Assembly (NCBI GenBank): GCA_902529645.1
Contig: CABZXO010000001.1
Location: 124,001 to 188,000, forward strand
Source of the DNA: an uncultured Pelagibacteraceae bacterium
Lineage (GTDB): Bacteria > Pseudomonadota > Alphaproteobacteria > Pelagibacterales > Pelagibacteraceae
Direction of reading: 5' to 3'
Length of the DNA: 64,000 nucleotides
This document shows, piece by piece, positions 40,153 to 50,142 of this stretch. The notes under the pieces are model-generated. The model searched no databases. It was not told the DNA's origin and worked only from the letters and a program-made list of their open reading frames with translations. How positions within the stretch are numbered: position 1 is the first letter of the stretch; each line of letters opens with the position of its first letter. Made by a program: the position numbers and the translations under genes.

Positions 40153-42376
40153 CTAAAGGTTTTCCAGTTGAAAGAGTGTGTTTAATTCTATTCTGAGTTT
40201 GTCTAGTTTCTATCAATCTCATAAAAGAATCTAGCTCTAATTTGTAAAGATCATCTTCTGATAAAGTTTTATCTAAATTTGTATCACCACCACTTAAAAC
40301 ATTTGCTAGTTCTGTTCCAACATGCATTCCGTGATCTAAAATAATTTTTTCATTATATAATTTGTCTAAAACTTTAATCATTTTCTCTTTCAAAGGTTTG
40401 CCAGATAGATTAAATTTACACTCTTCTGGAGGAACAAAATCATTATTTTTATGGATAAGTTTTCTCGCTTCTTCAAAAAGACTGTTTCTATTCATGATTT
40501 TTTTATCTTCAGGTTTTAAATATTTTAAAGGCTCTGCTTCTACAGGTGAGGTTGCAGTTTTTGCGTATCCAATAATATCAAATACTTTCAGAGGAGCATA
40601 ATCAGGATCAGATTTTGCTTCATCAGTTTGTGACCATCTCCAAAGCATTTCTTTGCATCCACCTCCAGCAGGCACTAATCCAACAATTGTCTCTACAAGA
40701 CCAACCACAATATTTGTGTGTGATGCAACAAAGTTACTTTGAACTAAAACTTCAAAACCACCACCCAATGTGAGACCAGAAGGCGCAGAGACTACAGGGT
40801 GCTTAGAATATTTTAATGTTTTGCAAGTATCTTGAAAATATTTAATAAATTTTTCAATAGATTTGAAATCACCTTTATCTGCAAAATTCATCGTATAACT
40901 TAAATTCACACCTGCAGAAAATTGCATACTTTCATTCATAACAATAAGTGGTTTATCAGTTGCATTTTTTAATGCATCCATCGAGTCGTAATCTAGTGCA
41001 CAAGCTTTTGTGGTAAATTCAACAATATTAAAATCCTTAAAACGGTGAATTTCAGCAGAATTATTTTTATCTACTTTTATTGCTGCTGGTCTAATTTTTC
41101 CTAGTGTTTCAATATCAGTGTAAAGTTGTCTTTCTCCGTAAAAGTTTTCATCTTTTGATTTCAACAAATTTTCTAAAAATTTATTGTTTTCAAAATTATC
41201 TATTCTTGAAAAAAAATTTTCTACCCCAATTGATTTTAACATTTCAAAAGGGCCCATTGCCCAATTAAAACCAAGTCTCATTGCTTCATCTATATCGTTA
41301 AACTTATCTGTAATCCCTGGAACTAGAGAAGACGCATATTTTATTATTTTAGAAATTACTTCCCAAGCATATTCTCCATATTTATCTTTTCGATTAATTA
41401 AATTATTTATATCTACAGTCTCAACTCCTAAATCTATTTTTTTGGAGGTTGTATATTCACCTGTTTCTAAATTAATAGCTTCTAATATTTTTTGGTTTCC
41501 ACTTTTATTCATTCTATAAAAACCACCTTTTCCTTTACGTCCAGTGTAACCAGTATCAATTAATTTTTTTACTAATGGAATTTCTTTTGCAACTATTTGA
41601 AATTCATCATTTTCAGAAAGCTCTTTAATAAAACTTTTTAAAACATCAGCCATCAAATCAATTCCAATTAGGTCATATAAGCCAAAAACTCCAGTTTTAG
41701 GTATACCCATTGGTCTTCCAAACACTGCATCTGCTTCTTCAATTGATAGTTTCATCTTGAATGCTTCAGTCATTGCTACCTGCATTGCATAAACCCCTAT
41801 TCTATTTCCCAAGAAACCAGGTGTATCGTTACAAACAATAGCCCCTTTACCTAATTCAATTTCACAGAATTTTTTAAGAGAATTAATTTTATTTAAATTA
41901 TTATTCTCATTCTTAACAATTTCTAACAATCCCATGTATCTAACCGGATTAAAGAAATGAGTTATGCAAAAATCTTTTTTTTCTTCTTCAGTTAATTTTT
42001 CTGACAAAACTTTTATTGGGATAGATGATGTGTTTGATGAAACAATTGCTCCCTGTTTTCTATTCTTAAATATTTTTTCATAAATATTGTGTTTTATATC
42101 AATTCTTTCAACAACAGCTTCAACAACCCAATCAGCTTCTTTTACTACATCAAAATTATCATTAATGTTCCCAACTTTAATATTTTCAATTTTACTTTTA
42201 TCTAAAAGTAACGGGGGTCTTGATTTATGAATTCTATCTCTAGCTTTTTCTGATATTTCTGTTGTTAAATCTAGAAGAGTTACTGGTACATTGGCATTAC
42301 AAAGGTGTGCTGCAATTCCACTACCCATCGTACCAGATCCGATAACAACTACTTTTTTTATATCCATAATTAGCAA
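40145..42376 (-). CDS. Fused 3-hydroxyacyl-CoA dehydrogenase (N-term) / enoyl-CoA hydratase (C-term)
   Basis: N-terminal VVVIGSGTMGSGIAAHLCNANVPVTLLD, THFFNPVRYMGLLEIV; C-terminal crotonase APSGLTLGGGFEVLVQSNF. Confidence 0.92.
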   Translation of the reverse strand: MLIMDIKKVVVIGSGTMGSGIAAHLCNANVPVTLLDLTTEISEKARDRIHKSRPPLLLDKSKIENIKVGNINDNFDVVKEADWVVEAVVERIDIKHNIYEKIFKNRKQGAIVSSNTSSIPIKVLSEKLTEEEKKDFCITHFFNPVRYMGLLEIVKNENNNLNKINSLKKFCEIELGKGAIVCNDTPGFLGNRIGVYAMQVAMTEAFKMKLSIEEADAVFGRPMGIPKTGVFGLYDLIGIDLMADVLKSFIKELSENDEFQIVAKEIPLVKKLIDTGYTGRKGKGGFYRMNKSGNQKILEAINLETGEYTTSKKIDLGVETVDINNLINRKDKYGEYAWEVISKIIKYASSLVPGITDKFNDIDEAMRLGFNWAMGPFEMLKSIGVENFFSRIDNFENNKFLENLLKSKDENFYGERQLYTDIETLGKIRPAAIKVDKNNSAEIHRFKDFNIVEFTTKACALDYDSMDALKNATDKPLIVMNESMQFSAGVNLSYTMNFADKGDFKSIEKFIKYFQDTCKTLKYSKHPVVSAPSGLTLGGGFEVLVQSNFVASHTNIVVGLVETIVGLVPAGGGCKEMLWRWSQTDEAKSDPDYAPLKVFDIIGYAKTATSPVEAEPLKYLKPEDKKIMNRNSLFEEARKLIHKNNDFVPPEECKFNLSGKPLKEKMIKVLDKLYNEKIILDHGMHVGTELANVLSGGDTNLDKTLSEDDLYKLELDSFMRLIETRQTQNRIKHTLSTGKPLVN

Positions 42377-42472
42377 ACTTTTATAGAATTAATCAAAAAC
42401 TTGAAATAAGACAAATTTCCTGATTAATTAAATTGGTAAGCTATATAAATTAAAATAATATTAAAGAGAAAA

Positions 42473-43600
42473 ATGTACAATTCAGTAATAGCTGGTTACT
42501 CCAGATCACCTTTTGCAATGGCTAATAAAGGGAAATTAATTGAAGTAAAACCTGTTAATCTTCTAGCTGACGTAATCAAAAACCTTGTGTCACAATCAAA
42601 AATTAATCCAAAAGAAATTGAAGATGTTGTTATAGGATGTGCATTTCAGGTTGGTGAGCAGTGTTTTAATATTGGAAGATTGGTAACTTTTTTATCAGAC
42701 TTAGAAATAAGAGTGCCAGGAATGTCTGTAGATAGATGGTGTGGATCTTCTATGGAAGCAATTCATATTGCTGCAGGAAAAATAGCAATGGGTTCTGGCA
42801 AAGCATTCATTTGTGGAGGCGTAGAAAGCATGACAAGAGTTGAAACTGGCTTCGATGCTTTACCTTATCCTTACTCAGATGAGAATAAACAAAATCCACA
42901 TTTATATTTATCAATGGGTATTACTGCAGAGAATGTTGCAAAAAAATATAATATTTCAAGAACAGAGCAACAACAGTTCTCATTAGAAAGTCATCGAAAA
43001 GCAAATGAGGCACAGCAAAAAGGGAAATTTATTACCGAGATAACTAAAATAGGTGATTATGAAACTGATGAAAATATCAGGCCTAATAGCACAATGGAAA
43101 AATTAAATAGTTTAAAATTAGCTTTTGATCAAAATGGAACTGTAACAGCTGCAACTTCATCTCCCTTAACTGATGGAGCTGCTGCAACTCTTATATGTGA
43201 AGAAAATTTTGCTAAAGAAAATGGCTTAGAAATTCTTGGTAGGATAAAATCTACTGCTGTTGAGGGTTGTGATCCAAATTATATGGGATTAGGTCCAATT
43301 TCAGCCACTAAAAAAGCTTTGGAAAGAGCGAAACTTTCAATTGAGGAAATAGATATTGTTGAGCTTAATGAAGCTTTTGCATCTCAATCGCTGGCTTGTA
43401 TCAAAGATTTAGATATTGATGTTGAAAAAGTAAACTTAGATGGTGGAGCAATTGCTTTAGGGCATCCTTTAGGTGCAACAGGTGCACGAATAACAGGAAA
43501 AGCTGCACAACTATTAAAAAGAGAGAATAAAAAATTTGCACTTGCTACTCAATGCATTGGTTTAGGAATGGGAATTGCAACAGTAATAGAAGCAGTTTAA
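42473..43600 (+). CDS. Acetyl-CoA acyltransferase (thiolase)
   Basis: VDRWCGSSMEAIHIAAGKIAMG, LNEAFASQSLACIKD, GGAIALGHPLGATGARI. Confidence 0.95.
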   Translation: MYNSVIAGYSRSPFAMANKGKLIEVKPVNLLADVIKNLVSQSKINPKEIEDVVIGCAFQVGEQCFNIGRLVTFLSDLEIRVPGMSVDRWCGSSMEAIHIAAGKIAMGSGKAFICGGVESMTRVETGFDALPYPYSDENKQNPHLYLSMGITAENVAKKYNISRTEQQQFSLESHRKANEAQQKGKFITEITKIGDYETDENIRPNSTMEKLNSLKLAFDQNGTVTAATSSPLTDGAAATLICEENFAKENGLEILGRIKSTAVEGCDPNYMGLGPISATKKALERAKLSIEEIDIVELNEAFASQSLACIKDLDIDVEKVNLDGGAIALGHPLGATGARITGKAAQLLKRENKKFALATQCIGLGMGIATVIEAV

Positions 43601-43602
43601 TT

Positions 43603-44457
43603 TTATCTATTAATTCCTCTTAGTCTCTCAGATCTTCTTCTTAATAATTCTGCACTAATTAAAATCAAAGTTGAAAGAATAATTAAACATGTTGCAACAG
43701 CAAGAATTGTTGGACTTAATTGTTCTCTTAAACCTGTCCACATTTGTATTGGAATAGTTGTATTTTCTAAACCAGCTAAAAACAGTACAACAACAACTTC
43801 GTCAAAAGATGTAACAAATGCAAACAAGCCTCCGGATATAACTCCAGGTAATATTAGAGGTAGTGTTACTTTCATAAAAGTATTAACAGGATTACTACCT
43901 AAACTAGCTGCTGCTCTTGTAACACTGTGGTCAAAACCAGAAAGAGTTGCTGTTACTGTTATTACAACAAATGGAGTTCCTAATATTATATGAGCTAAAA
44001 CTATTCCTGCATGTGTTGCTGCTAAACCAACTTTTGCCATGAAAAAGAAAATCGCAACACCTGAAATAATTAAAGGAACAATCATTGGTGAAATCAAAGT
44101 AGCCATTATTATACCTTTGTATGGCATGTGCCTGCTACTTAATCCTAAAGCAGCTAATGTTCCTAAAATTATTGAACCGATTGTTGCAAAAATAGCAATT
44201 ATAAAACTATTCTTTGCAGCTAATCCCCATGGATTTTTGGTTCCATAAATCATATCCTTATACCATCTTAGAGAAAATGCATCTGGATCAAGATTTTTCA
44301 TTCCCTCTGAAAATACTAAAAACTCTTCTGCATTAAATGATAATGGGAAAATTACAAACAAAGGTGCAATCAAAAAGAAAAATACAAAAGTACAAATTGT
44401 AATATAAATATAATGCCAAATTCTATATCTTGTTTCTGTATAACTTGGTAATGCCAT
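43603..44457 (-). CDS. ABC transporter permease, PotC-like
   Basis: Six-TM permease with RAAASLGSNPVNTFMKVTLPLILPGV EAA region. Confidence 0.88.
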   Translation of the reverse strand: MALPSYTETRYRIWHYIYITICTFVFFFLIAPLFVIFPLSFNAEEFLVFSEGMKNLDPDAFSLRWYKDMIYGTKNPWGLAAKNSFIIAIFATIGSIILGTLAALGLSSRHMPYKGIIMATLISPMIVPLIISGVAIFFFMAKVGLAATHAGIVLAHIILGTPFVVITVTATLSGFDHSVTRAAASLGSNPVNTFMKVTLPLILPGVISGGLFAFVTSFDEVVVVLFLAGLENTTIPIQMWTGLREQLSPTILAVATCLIILSTLILISAELLRRRSERLRGINR

Positions 44458-44459
44458 AA

Positions 44460-45722
44460 TTATCCTAATTTGATATTGTCAACTCCAACCAATTTATTAT
44501 AAATCCAGTAAATAACTAAAACTCCACTCAGCAACATTAATCCCATTGCGGAAGCAAAGCTCCAGTCTAAAGTTTGTTTCATATGGAATGCGATTTGATT
44601 ACTTATTAAAGTTCCCGAAGCACCACCAACCAATGCTGGGGTTATGTAATAACCTATTGCTAAAATAAACACCAACAAACAACCTGCTCCAATTCCTGGG
44701 ATAGTTAATGGAAAATAAACTTTATAAAAGGCAACAAAAGGAGTCCCTCCTAATGATTTTCCAGCTCTCATTAAGCTAGGAGATATAGTTTTCATAACAC
44801 TGTAAAGTGGAAGAACCATAAAAGGCAGCAATATTTGCGTCATAGCAACATAAGTCCCTACTTTATTGTACATCATCTCAGGCCTATTATCGTCTGCAAC
44901 AAGACCTATCATAACAAAGAAATCGTTAACGACTCCTTGTTGTTGTAATAAAATCATCCAACTAGCAGTTCTTACTAATAATGATGTCCAAAAGGGCAAA
45001 AGCACACATATCATTAAAAGATTTGAATATTTCATAGGTAAGGTTGCAAGCAAATGAGCAATTGGATAACCCATTAAAAAACAAAAAAGCGTAACAAAAA
45101 AAGCAATTTCAAGGGTTCTAAGCCATAGAATTCTATGAATTCTTCTATCCTCGTCTACTTGTGTAATACTCCCATCTGCAGCGTAGTACATATCCATTCC
45201 TTTTAAATACTTAGACATTGTATAAGGTGGAGCTGTTCTTTTTATAGCTTGCCAATATTCAACTGTTCTCCATCTTTTGTGAACTTTCATTATTTGTTCT
45301 TTAATACTTATGCTTTCATCAATTTTTTTTCTTTTTACTTGTCTAAAAAGTTTTTTAGTTATTGAATTAAAACCATTTTTTTCTTTATTTAATCTTTGAC
45401 CAAGTTTTCCATGTTCTTGCTTTTCAACAAGAACCTTAAAATCATAATAAAAAGCTGTAAATACTTCTTCAGGGGGTAGCTCTTGACCGTCCCACTTTTC
45501 CATTTCTTTAAAAGTTTTTGGAAGCATATTTGTTATCATTTTGTCGTCTATACTTCTGCTAAACATTTCTCCGATTGGAAAAACATAGGTAATAATTAAA
45601 AATAAAAGTAGTGGAGCTACAAGAAGAAAGGCTTTAATTTTATTTTTCTTCTCAGCTTTTTTTAAACTGACTTCTAATGGAATTCCATCAGTTGTTAATA
45701 TTTGTTTTATTTCAGAGCTCAT
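44460..45722 (-). CDS. ABC transporter permease, PotB-like
   Basis: AGKSLGGTPFVAFYKVYFPLTIPGIGAG EAA region; N-terminal cytoplasmic insertion. Confidence 0.86.
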   Translation of the reverse strand: MSSEIKQILTTDGIPLEVSLKKAEKKNKIKAFLLVAPLLLFLIITYVFPIGEMFSRSIDDKMITNMLPKTFKEMEKWDGQELPPEEVFTAFYYDFKVLVEKQEHGKLGQRLNKEKNGFNSITKKLFRQVKRKKIDESISIKEQIMKVHKRWRTVEYWQAIKRTAPPYTMSKYLKGMDMYYAADGSITQVDEDRRIHRILWLRTLEIAFFVTLFCFLMGYPIAHLLATLPMKYSNLLMICVLLPFWTSLLVRTASWMILLQQQGVVNDFFVMIGLVADDNRPEMMYNKVGTYVAMTQILLPFMVLPLYSVMKTISPSLMRAGKSLGGTPFVAFYKVYFPLTIPGIGAGCLLVFILAIGYYITPALVGGASGTLISNQIAFHMKQTLDWSFASAMGLMLLSGVLVIYWIYNKLVGVDNIKLG

Positions 45723-45730
45723 AAAAAAAT

Positions 45731-45754
45731 AGGGCGGTTAGTTATAACCGCCCT
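45731..45754 (-). terminator. Hairpin between SBP and permease genes, intrinsic terminator/attenuator
   Basis: Perfect 9-bp stem gggcggtta-gtta-taaccgccc; minus-strand reading is followed by attttttt. Confidence 0.9.
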
Positions 45755-45790
45755 AAATATATTATATAAATTCAGTGTTTAAAACTGAAA

Positions 45791-46909
45791 TTATAGGCCT
45801 GCTTTCATTGCTTCCCATTTTTCACCAATCTCTGTTCCATTATCAGCCCAATAGAAAGGATCAACTAAGAAATAACTCTTAGTGTTGTCAGGAGCAGTTG
45901 GCATTTGAGGCATCATTTCAGTTTTGCCATCTTTGTACCATGGCTCACCAGCTTTGATGATCTCAAGAGAAGATTTTCTCCATGGAGCATATGCAATGTA
46001 CTTCGCACTACCAGCTAACATTTCTGTATTAGTCATCATAGCTAAAGCTTTTTTAGCATTTGCTTCATCTGGTCCACCTTTAACAAGTGCAAAATATTCA
46101 TAATCAAGACCTTGTCCATCCCACACTTGTTTAATTGGAGCGCCTTCACCTATTTCAGCATTAAAGAATCTTCCGTTCCAACCAGTTGCCATAACAACTT
46201 CACCAGCAACTAATAATTCTGGCGGTTGAGCACCTGCAGACCAGAATACACATCCACCATTTGGATCTGTACAAAGATCTTTAATTTTATTCATAGCTCT
46301 ATCAACTCCACCATCTTTTTCTAAGAATCTGTAAAGTCTCTCACCACCTTTACCCATTTTAACACCGTCAGCGGCTAAAGCGATTTCTAAGTTTGTTAAA
46401 GCACTTGTGTAAATAGCTCTTTTACCTGGAAAATTTTTAGTGTCAAAAAAGTCTTTTATTGTTGTAGGCTCTTTACCACCAAAAGCTCTTGTATCAAAAG
46501 CATAGTTCCAAGAATATAAGATGTTACCTACGGCGCATTCACTAGGCATCCCTGTGAAAAAATCTTCACTAGCAGGAGTTCCATCTGGTGCAGCTGGGAA
46601 GTCTTTGTCAAAATCAAATTTAACAAATAAACCTTCATCACATCCGTTAATAGTATCGAATGCAAATAAGTCTATGATATCCCAAGTTATAGCACCTGCT
46701 TCTTTTTGTGCTTTGATCTCTGATAAACCACCAGAATAGTCAACCCAGTTGATTTCTATTCCAAGTGCTTTAGCAGTAGGATCACCATACCCAAGCTTTT
46801 GAGACTCTGTGTAAGCTCCACCCCATGATGCTACTGTAACAGCAAAGGCTGAAGAAGTTAGAGACACAACAAAAGAGAGAGCAAGTAATAATTTACTTAT
46901 TTTTCTCAT
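45791..46909 (-). CDS. ABC transporter substrate-binding protein, PotD-like
   Basis: Signal peptide MRKISKLLLALSFVVSLTSSAFA, VTVASWGGAYTESQK, YSWNYAFDTRAFGG. Confidence 0.88.
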   Translation of the reverse strand: MRKISKLLLALSFVVSLTSSAFAVTVASWGGAYTESQKLGYGDPTAKALGIEINWVDYSGGLSEIKAQKEAGAITWDIIDLFAFDTINGCDEGLFVKFDFDKDFPAAPDGTPASEDFFTGMPSECAVGNILYSWNYAFDTRAFGGKEPTTIKDFFDTKNFPGKRAIYTSALTNLEIALAADGVKMGKGGERLYRFLEKDGGVDRAMNKIKDLCTDPNGGCVFWSAGAQPPELLVAGEVVMATGWNGRFFNAEIGEGAPIKQVWDGQGLDYEYFALVKGGPDEANAKKALAMMTNTEMLAGSAKYIAYAPWRKSSLEIIKAGEPWYKDGKTEMMPQMPTAPDNTKSYFLVDPFYWADNGTEIGEKWEAMKAGL

Positions 46910-47037
46910 TATTCCTCCGTTTAAACGTTGATATAAATTAATTTATATAAGTAAAATTACAACAAATAGCTAAAGTGAAGTCAACAGCTGATTTTGTCAT
47001 TAAAATGTATATTAGATATATATACTTTATAATGTAA

Positions 47038-48123
47038 TTATTTTGGGTCTAATGCTCTTGCATCAGTACTGTTCCATCCAATATTTATGTCTTCACTAAC
47101 TTTTAATTCTAAATTAGAAGTACTATTAGGGACTTTAAGAATAAACTCGGAGCTTCCTAAAAGATTTAATCTAACCCTTGTGTGATCTCCGTGATAAATT
47201 ACTTCCTCAATCTTTCCAGTAAACATATTATCCATCTTATCAGTTGGATTTATTAATGCCCGTTCAGGTCTTAAAGAAACAGTTGTTTTTTCACCTTTAG
47301 ATTTTACAGAAATCGGATTGGCAAGTATTTCTGAATTTTCTAATTTAACTTTGCACTTGTCTTTTGCAATATCAACTACTTCCCCATTGAAGGTATTATT
47401 TTCACCAATGAACTCAGCAACAAAGGAATTTACTGGCTTCTCATAAAGTTCAGCTGGATTTGAAAGTTGTTGAACTTTTCCATCATTAAATACTGCAATT
47501 CTATTTGACATAGTTAATGCCTCACTTTGATCATGAGTTACATATACAACTGTTACACCTATGCTTTCATGAATATGTTTAATTTCATATTGCATGCTTT
47601 CTCTTAAATTTTTATCTAATGCTCCTAGAGGTTCATCCATTAATACGACTGCTGGATCAAATACTAAAGCTCTTGCAACAGCAACCCTTTGTTGTTGACC
47701 ACCTGAAAGTTGAGCTGGCATTCTGGTTTCAAAACCATTTAAAGAAACCATCGACAATGCTTTATCAACTTTTTTATCAATTTCATCTTTTTCAACTTTT
47801 CTTACTCTCAAAGGAAAAGCTAAATTTTCATAAACAGTCATATGTGGGAACAATGCATAGTTTTGGAAAACCATTCCGATCCCTCTTTTATGTGGAGGGA
47901 TATTCGAAATTATATTTCCATCTAATAATATTTCACCGTGAGTTGGGGTTTCAAAACCAGCTAACATCATTAAACAAGTTGTCTTACCTGAACCAGATGG
48001 ACCAAGCATAGTTATGAATTCACCTTCTGCAATATCTAATTGAAGATCTTTGACGACAAGAACCTTACCATCATAACTTTTATCTACTTTATCAAATTTA
48101 ACAAACTCTGGATTTTTAGACAT
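47038..48123 (-). CDS. ABC transporter ATP-binding protein, PotA-like
   Basis: GPSGSGKTTCLMMLAGFE, LSGGQQQRVAVARALV, VLMDEPLGALDK, C-terminal TOBE. Confidence 0.93.
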   Translation of the reverse strand: MSKNPEFVKFDKVDKSYDGKVLVVKDLQLDIAEGEFITMLGPSGSGKTTCLMMLAGFETPTHGEILLDGNIISNIPPHKRGIGMVFQNYALFPHMTVYENLAFPLRVRKVEKDEIDKKVDKALSMVSLNGFETRMPAQLSGGQQQRVAVARALVFDPAVVLMDEPLGALDKNLRESMQYEIKHIHESIGVTVVYVTHDQSEALTMSNRIAVFNDGKVQQLSNPAELYEKPVNSFVAEFIGENNTFNGEVVDIAKDKCKVKLENSEILANPISVKSKGEKTTVSLRPERALINPTDKMDNMFTGKIEEVIYHGDHTRVRLNLLGSSEFILKVPNSTSNLELKVSEDINIGWNSTDARALDPK

Positions 48124-48168
48124 AAAGATGAATATAAAACATTTGTGTAAATAGATTTCAATAGCTAA

Positions 48169-49338
48169 TTAACTCTTTATATGAAGCTCTTTTGGAAAAT
48201 TACAGAACAATTCTGATCCATTCTCTGTAACTCTTATAGCTTCAGATGCTTCAACACCCCAATCACCGAACTGCATCACTGCTATCATATGAAAGCAAAC
48301 ATTAGGTTCTAAAACTGTCATATCTCCCTTATAAATATTAAGGGTGTGTTCGCCCCAATCCGGAGGATAACCAATTCCTATTGAATAACCTGTTCGAGAT
48401 TTTTTTTCTATTCCATACTTATCTAGAATTTTCCAAAAAGCTTGGGCAACATCATCTGCTGTATTCCCAGGTTTGATTTGACTTATGCCTGCATTTAAAG
48501 CCTCGATTGTTTTATTCATTGTATCGATCTTTAATTGATTAGGCTTTCCTAACAAAACTGTTCTCGCCATTGGAGCATGATATCTCTTATAAACACCAGA
48601 TAATTCAATAATTGTAGCCTCACCTTCTACAAATTTATCTTGTGTTGCTGTCAAATGTGAAGCTGAAGTACCTTTTCCTGTCGGAAGTAAAGTTGCAATA
48701 CTAGAATATTCACCTCCAAATTCGTCTGTTCCATAAAATAAAGTTTTTTGAATTTCACCGACTGCATCGCACTGTCTGACACCTGGTTTAATAACCTCCA
48801 TTGCAGTTTTCATTCCTTTTTCAGAAATTTTTGCAGCAGATTTCATAAAACCTATTTCGGCATCTGATTTTACTAGTCTAGCCCAATTAACTAGACGATC
48901 ACTATCTTTGATTTTTGCTTTAGGTAATCCCTGCTTTATTTTTTCATAACAAAATGCAGTAAAGTAATGCGCATCCATCTCCAGACCAATGCATAAATTA
49001 TCCCATTTTCTTTCTTTTATAATCTCTACCAAATTATCATAAGGATGTTTTGGCCATGTGTGAATATAATTTTCATCATAAACTAAAATATTCTCATCCT
49101 TTAAATAAGTTTTAATATATGCACCACCTGCATCTTGAGCCCTTACAAAACATAAAGGTTCATCTGCATCTATATGAACAATTGCACATTGTGCATAATA
49201 AAAAGACCAAGCATCATAACCTGTTAGATAATTCATATTGTTAGTGTCATGTGAGATTAAAAGTTCGATGCCTTTTTCTTGCATCATTTTTTTAACATTT
49301 TTTAATCTTTGCTTGTATTCTTCTTTTGTGAAAAGCAT
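48169..49338 (-). CDS. M24-family hydrolase, ectoine hydrolase (EutD/DoeA)-like
   Basis: MNYLTGYDAWSFYYAQCAIV, RTGYSIGIGYPPDWGEHTLNIYKGDMTVLEPNVCFHMI; resembles EutD/DoeA. Confidence 0.78.
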   Translation of the reverse strand: MLFTKEEYKQRLKNVKKMMQEKGIELLISHDTNNMNYLTGYDAWSFYYAQCAIVHIDADEPLCFVRAQDAGGAYIKTYLKDENILVYDENYIHTWPKHPYDNLVEIIKERKWDNLCIGLEMDAHYFTAFCYEKIKQGLPKAKIKDSDRLVNWARLVKSDAEIGFMKSAAKISEKGMKTAMEVIKPGVRQCDAVGEIQKTLFYGTDEFGGEYSSIATLLPTGKGTSASHLTATQDKFVEGEATIIELSGVYKRYHAPMARTVLLGKPNQLKIDTMNKTIEALNAGISQIKPGNTADDVAQAFWKILDKYGIEKKSRTGYSIGIGYPPDWGEHTLNIYKGDMTVLEPNVCFHMIAVMQFGDWGVEASEAIRVTENGSELFCNFPKELHIKS

Positions 49339-50084
49339 TAATTTTCTTTAAATAATTTACCAAATCCTTCGACAGAATTATTTTTATTTATTTTAACAAG
49401 GGTATCCCAAATTAAAGCCTGGTTGCTAGACAAAACTGTAGTATTTAATTTTTTCTCTAACTTATCAATTATTGGCAATACTGGTAATGCGGTACAAGAA
49501 ACAAAGAGTGCCTCTGCCCCGTTCAAATCTATTTCAGATAGAACATTATATAAATAATTTTGATCAACTTTTCCAATATCATAATCAGCTTCTATATCAA
49601 AGTAAGAATTTGATGTAACTTCAAATCCTTCTTCTTTAAAATATTCTAAAACTTCATCGTTAAGTTTTTTGCTATATGGTGTAAATAGACATATTTTATT
49701 TATATTTAATTTCTTTAAAGCTTTAATTGCAGCAGTACTTGGAGTTGTAACTTCCGCCATGGGCTTTGCAGCTTTTACTTTTTTTTCAATTGATTCATAA
49801 CCGACAGCTATTGTTCCAGATGTACAACCATAAACAACACAATCGATATTCTGATCAGGTAATATATCTTTTGTTACCTCGGTAACTTTGTTTGACATTT
49901 TAATCAAATTTTCTTTTGTTAGTGGATTATAGCATTCGATACGATTTACAAAGAAATCGACTTCTCTATCCTTAATGACGTTTATAAAATCTCTTTCAAT
50001 CATAAAATCGCTTGCAAGCGCAATAAGACCAATTCTTGGATTAGATTTGCTAATGTATTTAGGATCTATTTTTGTTGAATTCAT
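49338..50084 (-). CDS. Asp/Glu racemase-superfamily protein, EutA/maleate isomerase-like
   Basis: VVYGCTSGTIAVG first Cys, ALFVSCTALPVLPIIDKLE second Cys; overlaps EutD-like gene. Confidence 0.78.
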   Translation of the reverse strand: MNSTKIDPKYISKSNPRIGLIALASDFMIERDFINVIKDREVDFFVNRIECYNPLTKENLIKMSNKVTEVTKDILPDQNIDCVVYGCTSGTIAVGYESIEKKVKAAKPMAEVTTPSTAAIKALKKLNINKICLFTPYSKKLNDEVLEYFKEEGFEVTSNSYFDIEADYDIGKVDQNYLYNVLSEIDLNGAEALFVSCTALPVLPIIDKLEKKLNTTVLSSNQALIWDTLVKINKNNSVEGFGKLFKEN

Positions 50085-50142
50085 ATTTTAAAAGGTGAAT
50101 ATATCAGAAGTTCTTTAATAATCATTAATATAAAAAATAGGT

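Noticed and set aside
47619-48011. 130-aa plus-strand ORF inside the PotA-like gene
   Set aside because: Antisense of a strong ABC ATPase with all motifs; translation has no domain features.
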